Source of the DNA: Phylloscopus collybita
Lineage: Eukaryota; Chordata; Aves; Passeriformes; Phylloscopidae
Length of the DNA: 64,000 nt
Assembly: GCA_027886175.1 (NCBI GenBank)
Contig: JAJNNQ010000023.1
Location: 6,496,501 to 6,560,500 of the forward strand
Reading direction: 5' to 3'
The notes under the pieces are model-generated. The model did not search any database. It had not been told where the DNA came from and saw nothing but the letters and a program-made list of their open reading frames with translations. Positions within the stretch are counted from its first letter, which is position 1. Each line of letters starts with the position of its first letter. Below, piece by piece: positions 50,601-59,600 of this stretch. A program made the translations under genes and the position numbers.

Positions 50601-53600
50601 TCAATGTCACTGTCCCTGGAGAGAAGCCTGCTCCCTCTGGTGACAAAGGGCCCCTCTCAGTGTCCCCATGTGGGGGGAGGTCCTGGTGTGGCTGCTCCTG
50701 AGCAGAGCCTGCTCCAGGCTGGCGTGCAGCAGCACCACATCCATAAAAGTCACCAGAAATAACAAATGTGAGACTGAAATTGATGTTTGTTTCCACTTGA
50801 AGCATTATCAAATGTCAGGGGCTGGAAATTGCTCATGTTTTAATGTCTGTTTATTATTGATAGTGGAAGATGAAAATTCATGGTTTGCCTTTGCACCTGG
50901 GTTTGGCAGCTTTCAGCCCCTGGATTTTCTTGTGGAAGAGTCAGTAGAAGATGTCAGAGGTGATTTCTGTGTCTCAGTGGGTGCCCCTGACCCTGGTGTC
51001 AGGGGCTGCTGTGCCTCAGAGCCCTGGGGACCTCTCTGGAGCTGGATGTCACCGTCAGGAGTTTCCCTCCTGCCCTGGCTCAGGTTGGCTGTGCTGGAGT
51101 GGCTCCTTTGTCCCCGCTGTCACAGGGGCTCAGGCTGTGCAGGCACAGCCTGTTGTGAATGCAGAGTGAGGATCCTGCTCCCAGGGATGGTTTTCATGGC
51201 AACGCTGTGCTCACAGCCTCGCTCTGGAGAGGCTCTGCAGCTCCAGCCCAGAGCCTCCAACCTTTGTCTTCCTCAGAGTTTGCCCAGCTTGCCCAGGCTG
51301 GGCATGGCACACCTGGGCAGCCCTGGGATTTGGTGATGGGCACACCTGAGCACAGGAGCCCCGTGGGTCCTGTCTGAGCAGCTCTTGCCAGGCCAGGAGG
51401 TGTCACACAGAACCTCTGAGTTTGGAAGAGACTTCTGAGATCACCGAGTGCCAGCTGTGCCTGATGCCCACCTTGTCCCCAGCCCAGAGCACTGAGTGAC
51501 AATTCCAGGCATTCCTGGGATGCCTCCAGGGATGGGACTCCAGACCTCCCAGGGCAGCCCCTGCCACTGCCTGGCCACCCTTTCCATGGAGAAGCTCCTC
51601 CTGATGACTGAACCCTGCCGTGGCAGCTGCCATCACATGGTGTAGCCGTGTCTGCCTGGCTGGGGAAGCTCAGCAAGGATCCCCTCGGTTCCCAAGGAAG
51701 CCCCTCTGGCCTGGGGAGCTGCAGAGGGTGTTCTGCAATGCAAATATTGACAGAGAATCCTCAGCAGAGCCTCTGTGGCCTCGTGTTCCCTGCGCTCGCT
51801 GCGGGGGATCCATTAGCAAACACTGCTTCAGAGATGTGTGTTTTTCCTCTGATACCAAGACAGACAGGAATTTTTCATAAGATGTTAATTTCTAGCTGGT
51901 TTCGAGATGTATTTATACATGGGAATGGTGCTGCTGCATGTAGCAGAGCAGTGAGTGGCCACAGAAAGGCTTCCTCTGTTGGTCCTGATACTTCTGATAT
52001 TTAAAAACCTATTGCAGAAAGGAAATTGGGTTAAATGAGGATTAAATCCGCCGGATGTCTTAGCAGGTTGCTGCATGTTTCTGAAACTTCCTCATCCTGA
52101 TACCTTCTCATGAGGAGAAAGGCAAAATTACAGGGGTCTTATGAAGGGTTTTATTTCCCCCACTTGTAGGATTCCTGGGAGGCTGAACGACAGGAGAACT
52201 CCCCTGGGAGAGCTGAACTGGATCTTCACAGCCATCACTGACACCATTGCCTGGAACGTCCTGCCCAGAGGTGAGGCCAGGCTGGGGAGGGGCATGAGGA
52301 GCCAGATCAATGAGACACTGAAATGAGGAGAAAATTAAACCCTGAAACTGGACGAACAGATCAGGATGGAGCTGAAAGCTAGTTTGTTTTTTATTTGTTG
52401 TTTTTACCAGAGCATTGCAGATCATTAGAACCCAGAAAGGGTTTTTCTGTGCTAACACAATTGTCGTAGCTTGAATAATTCTCTTTCTTACTGTATTTGT
52501 ACAGAGCAATCTGTTTTCTTCCAGCCTTGGTTAGTAGCATGAATAAAGGCTTTTTTTTTCCCTCTTTGCTGGTAAGGCAGTTTTGTTTCCCATGAGTAAC
52601 TTCATCCCTCATTTCTCTACCCCTGTTGTGCTCTGAATTGGTACTTCTGGAGCACAAGCAGCCACATTTGTAAACAGTTTTCCAACCCTGCTCCTCCTAA
52701 TGCTCACATGGCATCAGTTCTTCTCTGCCCTGTAGAAGAGAGCACATTTGCTAGCTTTTAGGATTCATTCTGGCTTCTCATCAAACTGCCAGTTAACAGA
52801 TGGATAGTTCTTGATTAAACAGTACACAGAGGTCCTGTTCTCCCTCAGTAATTTTCCAAAAACTCAGTCAGGATGAGCTGAAATGAAACACCAAAAAGGG
52901 GATTTGATCCAGAAAAGGCAAAAAAGAACCCGAGGTAGAACGTGTTTCACTGTGTTAATGCAGAATGGAGCAGCCCCGGTGCTCTGAGGGAGAATTTCCC
53001 TTTGCTGGCTGTCATCACGTCCCTGCAGAGCTGCTGCAGGTTCCTCCTCACTGGAACAAAACGTTCACGTGTTTTTACATCTTCAACCCTGTTTGCTTGT
53101 TACCTGAGGTGCCTGAAATGTGCTTGTAGTGACTGCTGCACTCTCCTGGCAGATCTCTTCCAGAAGCTCTTCCGGCAGGACCTGCTGGTGGCCAGTCTGT
53201 TCCGCAACTTCCTGCTGGCAGAGAGGATCATGAGGTCCTACAACTGCACCCCTGTCAGCAGCCCCCGGCTGCCCCCCACCTACATGCACGCCATGTGGTG
53301 AGTGCTGCCAGCCCTGGGGCTCTCCTGGGCAGGAATTCCCCCTGGGAGGGTGGGCAGGCAGGTCCTGGGAGTGTCCCCAGGGACTCAGAGCAGCCTGGGA
53401 TGGTGGCAGGTGTCCCCTCCAAACCCAACCTAAATCATCTAGGGTCCCCTGCAACCCCAGCCATGTAGGGTCCCCTGCAACCCCAGCTATGTAGGGTCCT
53501 CTCCAACACCAACCACTCTAGGGTCCTCTCCAACACCAACCACTCTAGGGTCCTCTCCAACTCCAACCATTCTAGGGTCCCCTCCAACCCCAGCCATCTA

Positions 53601-56600
53601 AGGTCCCCTCCAACCCCAACCATCTAGGGTCCCCATCCAATCCCAACCATTTTCCCCAGAGCTTTCAGAGGACGCAACACTCAATGGTGAATCCTCTCCC
53701 TGAAAACCACTCTGACACCTCTGAGGGTTTGTCTCTGCTCTGTCAGTTGTAAAACTGTGTTTTTATTTTGGTCCAGTGAGTATCTCTGAAATACAGCTTT
53801 ATACAAATTAGCACTCACTCTCCCCAGCTGAGAGGAGACAATCAATTTTTCCCCAATAAAATTAGCACAATTAAAAACCTTAACACTGCTGATGATTCCA
53901 CTTGAATCTCTGCAGTGCTTCCCTTGTTCAGTCAGTGGATCAGGAATGGAACAGCTTGTGGTAGCCTAATACCCATCTCCAAATCTGCTTCTGCTCTGGG
54001 CATTCATAATTATCCTGTAATTCTGCGGTGCAGAATTCAGTCCAGCCCTGTCATCTTTCCCTCCAAATACCAAAGAAATGGGTCATCTGCTGCCTTTGTT
54101 CTCCCAAGGTAAAGCTGGTCCCCAGGGACTGTGTGGGGTGGGAAGAGCCAGGGCCTGAGGGGAAGATCCTTAACTTGTGCTGCTGAAGTAGAAGAAATTC
54201 CTGCTGTCGAGTTCCTCTACTTTCACTGTTGCTTTTAAACTGATTAATGGAAATGGAGGTGGCACAGTTATCACAAAGCTCTTAAATGTAGTTCTGCCTA
54301 TCAAACCAATGTCCCACGGACAATTATAGTAAAAATAATAACAGTAATGTCAGAAATTCTGGCTTTTATTTTCTTACTCACTGTGATTAATAGAGCAGCA
54401 CCAAATTGGGCCAGGTACAGAGGGGGGAAGTGACACTGAGGGAGCTCCTGGGGGACGGAACAGAGCCTTGCTAAAGGCTGAGGGAGTGACAGGTAAAGGC
54501 AGCTGAGGGGGCTCAACCTGCCTGCAGTTCCAGAAGCTTTTTCATAGGTTTCCTCCATAAAAGTGTGGAGGAAGGTGAACGTGGAGGGTGATGGTGAATG
54601 AGTGGCAGCAGCACTGACGAGTTCAGGTTCCCAGAGCAGCCTGGGACAGCGGGAGGTGTCCCTGCCCATGGCAGGGGTGGGATGAGCTGAGCTTTAGGGC
54701 CCTTCCAACCCAAACATTCCACGATTCTGTGGTGTGGTTTGTGTAGGGAATGGAGCCAGGCTGGCAGCAGGGAGCCCCAGGAGCCTCTGCAGGTGCAGGC
54801 AAACACTGAGGAGGCATTTGCTGGTACCACAAAGCTGCTTTAATTATTGAACATCCTGGAGGAAACTGGGGAGCCTTTGGCTGGAGCTGTCAGCAGTTGG
54901 GCAGCTGAACATTCTGAGTGCTGGGATGTGGCAAACAATGACCCTGAGTGCTTTGGATCAGCAGCTTCTGAGGAAAACTGCTTGAGGCTTCTGTGAGTGG
55001 GGCGAGCTGTTTTGTCAGTGTCCCAGGGGCTGGGACACTTGTGAGGGCAGAGCAGGAAAAGCCACCTGTGATGACTATGAGCTGCTGCTGGATGTGGCAG
55101 AGCTCCAGCCAAAGCTGCACTTTGCAAGTGCAGGAGGGTAGGACACGGTGTTGCAGGAGTTTCAAAATTAAACCAGTAAATTTCTGGAGTTATTTATAGT
55201 TTGCTTTTTTTTGCCAGCTTATTAAAAATCTATATTTTCTGTTCCTTATAGGGACATAATTCCTTCTTTTTGCCAGCCTATTAAAAGCCTGTGCTTCTGG
55301 TTTCCTATGGGAACATGACTTGGAGTTGGTGTTGCCATCCACGGGTTGAGCCATAGGAATGAAACTGGGAACTCCTGGATCCCATTTTTTATCTCTCTCA
55401 GACTCACATGGCAGCACAATGACACATTTTCTTGGCTCATATTGTGGTGCTGGAAATGCCTTTGGGAAGCTGCAGGATGGTGCTGGAGGCACCTTTGTGA
55501 AGCCCCTCAGAGCACAGCACCATTGCTGCTGCCTTTTAGGATTTACCAGAAGAAAATCCTTAAGGACAGGCAGACAAAGAGCTCTTTTCCACATGAATCC
55601 TAAACACTGCTGAGGTAGAGAGCAGGGGAGCAGGGAATTGACACACTTTATTCAGTGCCCTCCAAAAAACGTGCAGTTTGCAGCAAATCCAGCAAAGGGG
55701 AAAATTCCACTTTTGTCCAGGGTGCCTCAGTGTGTTATTAGGAACTTTCAGTAAGGACAGATTTAGAAACTAATTTAGGCCTCGTTTAAATATTTTCTAA
55801 AAATAATTACTTGTCTATCACCTTTCACTGAGGAATTTCTAATGGATCCCTGATCTGAAAGCTGCAGACCCATTTTCCAGTTTGGATGAGCTGGGTGATG
55901 AGATGAGGGCAGGAGAGTTGGCCTCAGGGTGCTGGAAAGGATGAAACTCCAGCCAGGGGGTTGTGGGGCTTTGTGGAACCAAGGTCTGTGGCTCTGGCTG
56001 ATCCAGCAGAGTTTTCTGATGGGTGTTGGATCCATACTTCTCCCAGATTTGTGATGCTCAAGCACTGTTTTGAGAAACAAGATCTGCACGTGGTGGGAGC
56101 AGCACTGCCAACTGTCCCTTACACTTGAGCATCCATTTTTACCTCCTGGATGATTCCCACTGCCCTTTCTGGGGCACAGAGTCAGCCTCTGCCCTCTGTT
56201 TCCTCTGCTTTCCCCCATGTCTGCCTGTGGAGAGTTCCCCAAGTCCCTGTGGGGTGGCTCCTGAGCTGGGGATGTGGCACAGGTGTCACACAAGTGCTGA
56301 GGCTGCTGGAGGTAGGAGCTGCTCTGCCTTTTTGAAAAGTTAACCTTTCAAGTTGGTGTTCTGGCCGATTCATCTGGGAAATCACAGTATCCTTTTCAGC
56401 TGGGACTTGAGGAGGAGTGAGAATTTCCATTTTTTGAGGGGATATTTGACCCACGAGCTGTCAGTCTCCTCCCTTCACCAAGAAGGACAATGTGCTTTGG
56501 AGTCAGGAGAGCTGATCTCTGTGGCCGTGGACAGAATCTGCCACGTTACTTCTGGTTTTCCTGCTTTTATTGGCTTTCTGAGTTTTGCCTGTTCAGCCCC

Positions 56601-59600
56601 CTCCCCTGGGGCAGGGACTGGCTGTGCTTGTGTGGCTGCTGCAAGCAGTGCTCTAATAGAGGATTAATATTAACATTAATATTAATATCCATTGATTGGC
56701 TGTGCTGTTAGGCTGTGAGTGCCTCTGTCTATTGTGCAGGAGCACAGAGCTCTGTCAGCACCTTGATCTCTGCTGAGATGGATTAGGGTTTGTGCATTAC
56801 TGCTGGTGCCAGCTGCTTTTATTCATGGCCTTTGAAAAGACCTAATAATGTGTTTGGAAATATTTCCTAACACAGGTCATATATTAAACCCCAAGTGCCT
56901 TAATTATGCTTTGGAAGAGCTACAACCCATCCCTAATAGAAACACCGTGGTGTGTTTGCAGGCCATGAAATTTGGGTTGAAAGGAGTCATAATGTACTGC
57001 AAACACAACGAGCTGGAGATTGGGGCTGGAAACAGAAGCATAATGCAGCAAAGCCAATTCCAGGTGGAGCAGCAGGGGAGGTGCAGGATGGATCAGGGCT
57101 GCTCAGCCAGCCCCCAGGGAAATGAGCTGCACCCCAACGCTCGGCGGCTCTGCAAGAAGCAAGTGATTGTTTGAGGAGGTATTTGGAGCTGTTTGACGTT
57201 TGAAGGATTAGATTAGTTCAGATTACACTGGAACCAGATATTTTTTGTGTCTATGTGTTGGTCTTTACATCTCCAAGTCCCATTATCGGCCTAGGGAGAC
57301 TTTGGTGTGGGACAGAAATAGCAAAGCCTGTGCTCTAAGTTGTGGCTGGGGCAGGGGGATGTGCTGGGAGAAGAAAAGGATTTCAGACTCCTGCCGAATA
57401 TTCATAGCAATAACTAGTTTTTAAAAATAGCTGTGTCTGAGCAGCTCCCCAGCTGTGCCCTAAAGCAGCTTAGGGAGGTGACAGGGTGGCTGCCACGCAG
57501 GTGAACTGGGGCTGTGGTCACACAGGGCATGGCTGGCACTGCTGGCAGAGCAAACCCGGAGTGTCTCATCCAGCAGACTCGATGAGCTCAGAAATATTGG
57601 GTGGGTTCAGAAGGAGGAGGTGCCCCAGGACTGCACGTGGCTTCAGCCTCCAGGCAGGAACTCTGGGAGCTGTGTGCTGCCAGGTAGTACCCACCACTCC
57701 CAGAGGAGAGGAGGACGTTAAAAGACGTCAAGAATACGTTATTTCAAAAAAAAAAGGACAGAGTTAAAAGCATTAGACATTGAGTCAGCCCCGAAAATTT
57801 GAGTGTAAGAACATCAGCCTCCACCAGCTGCCAGCTAATGGGTACCCGTGGGTGCAGACAGACACAGGCTCGAACTGGGCTGAGTTTCTGCTCTCTGAGT
57901 GTTTCTGGGGGTTTCCATTGCCTGGCAGTTCATGGCTTTGGGCAATAAACCAATCCCTGAGCACGGCTGGGACTCTGCCTTCTGTTCTTTGCTTGAAGTC
58001 CAAACTTTGCAGCACCTCTGGGAAACAAAGAGGCAGCTGATGAGTTCATGTTAAATTATTAAACATTTTAACAGTCCTAGTGTAGTGAAAGGGTATTGGA
58101 CTGAGGTGGGGTTCCCTCCACAGACCATTCCTGTTGTGCTGCTGCCTTGGCTTTTGGATAAGCAAAATCACTTTTAAACTGAGTCAATCTTTCTGCTAAG
58201 CAGAGCTTTTAACTTTGTGCAATTAGTTCAAGGTAGTATTAAAAAAAAATCTACTTTAACACTTTCTTTCGTAGCATAACTCCATTGAAGCACTGGGGTG
58301 TTTCACAGGGTTGTTCCACTGTGTCACCCTGTCAGGGAGAGCCTGGAGTCATTGGAAGGGAGCAGTGAGGAGGGAGGAAAGGATGTCGAGCCCTTTGTGT
58401 CCCAAATGCCGTGGCAACAAATCTTGCAGAGCACTTTGCAGACAGCAATCTCTGCTGAGGGGGTGCACTGATCTCTGGCTTTCATCAATCACTGGTGGGA
58501 TGCAGCACCTCCCATCCTGGTTCCCTGCTGCTCCCAAATTTATCTCTTGTTTGTGTGATGGGAGTTGAGGCAGCACATCCATGGTGTGCCCACCCTTCCC
58601 GTTCCCTTTGGGATATTAAAGCTGTCAGTCACTGCTCCTCCTCCTCCCAGCCAGCACTGTCACCAGCCCTGTGACAGTGTTTTCTCTTCTCCTCCTCTCC
58701 AGGGTTTAGTCCTTTCCCATTCATTTGTGGCTTGGTTTAAATCTTGTAATTATTGTAACACGTGTGTAATGCCACTGTCTGTTCAGCCAGCACAGTGAGT
58801 AACCTGAGTGTAACCTGGGTGTAACCCTGAGGCTCTGAGGAGGGAGCAGCTCTTCCAGTGGTTGGAAGTAGAGTAGTTCTAATTTGTTTGCTGAGGTCCC
58901 ATTGGCTGGAAGGATTTGTGTTCTCCACAGACAGAGCAGAGGCAGCGTTTTGGGTGGTTTGGAAGGGCTGGGGAATCATTTCAGGGCTGGTTTGAAATGG
59001 TTGGGGAAGCATTTAAAGTATTTAACTTGAGCAGAGTCTCTTCCACAGCTGACATCCATCAACAGCCCTTGGTTGTGGAGAGCAGGAGGGTTAAGGTTTC
59101 AAGCTGGTGGTTGTTTTGGAAGGTTGAGGAGGTTGGCAGAGGTTTGAATGGTTTGGGTAACATTGCCTGTGTGGCTCCAGTTGTTTCCAGCAGCCTGAAG
59201 TGTCAAAAAGAGATTTCATTTTAATCTACTCAAATCTCTTTTTAAATTTTTTTTGTTTGTTCTTTCTGATAACACTTAAACCCTTTGAGATCTGACCTGG
59301 CAGGGCTGCATTGGGCATTTTTGTAGCAGTATTAGTGCTGCTTATCTAAAATTGCTGTGAATAGCTCATCATCTTCTCCGTGTGCTGTTGCAGTGAGTGA
59401 CCCACAGAATCCTTTTGTGGGCAGCCAAAATCAGAGCAGTTGTCTCTGCTCTCTAAACCATTCTCCTCCTGTGTAGTAAAACCCTGTGGGCTGACATTCT
59501 CCAGTGCTGCAGAAAATTCCTTTAGGTGTTTTTCCCGTTTCTCCCTGAAAATAGAGAATACCGAGCACTTCTGGGCCAGTCAGTCATCACTGTCCACATG

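Larger units (their letters stand above)
48782..52169 (+). other. RPTOR: RPTOR intron 7
   Basis: A 3,388-bp phase-2 intron with the left arm of a long inverted repeat (49068-49271) and a CR1 at 51.4-51.6 kb. The rest looks unique. Confidence 0.85.
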
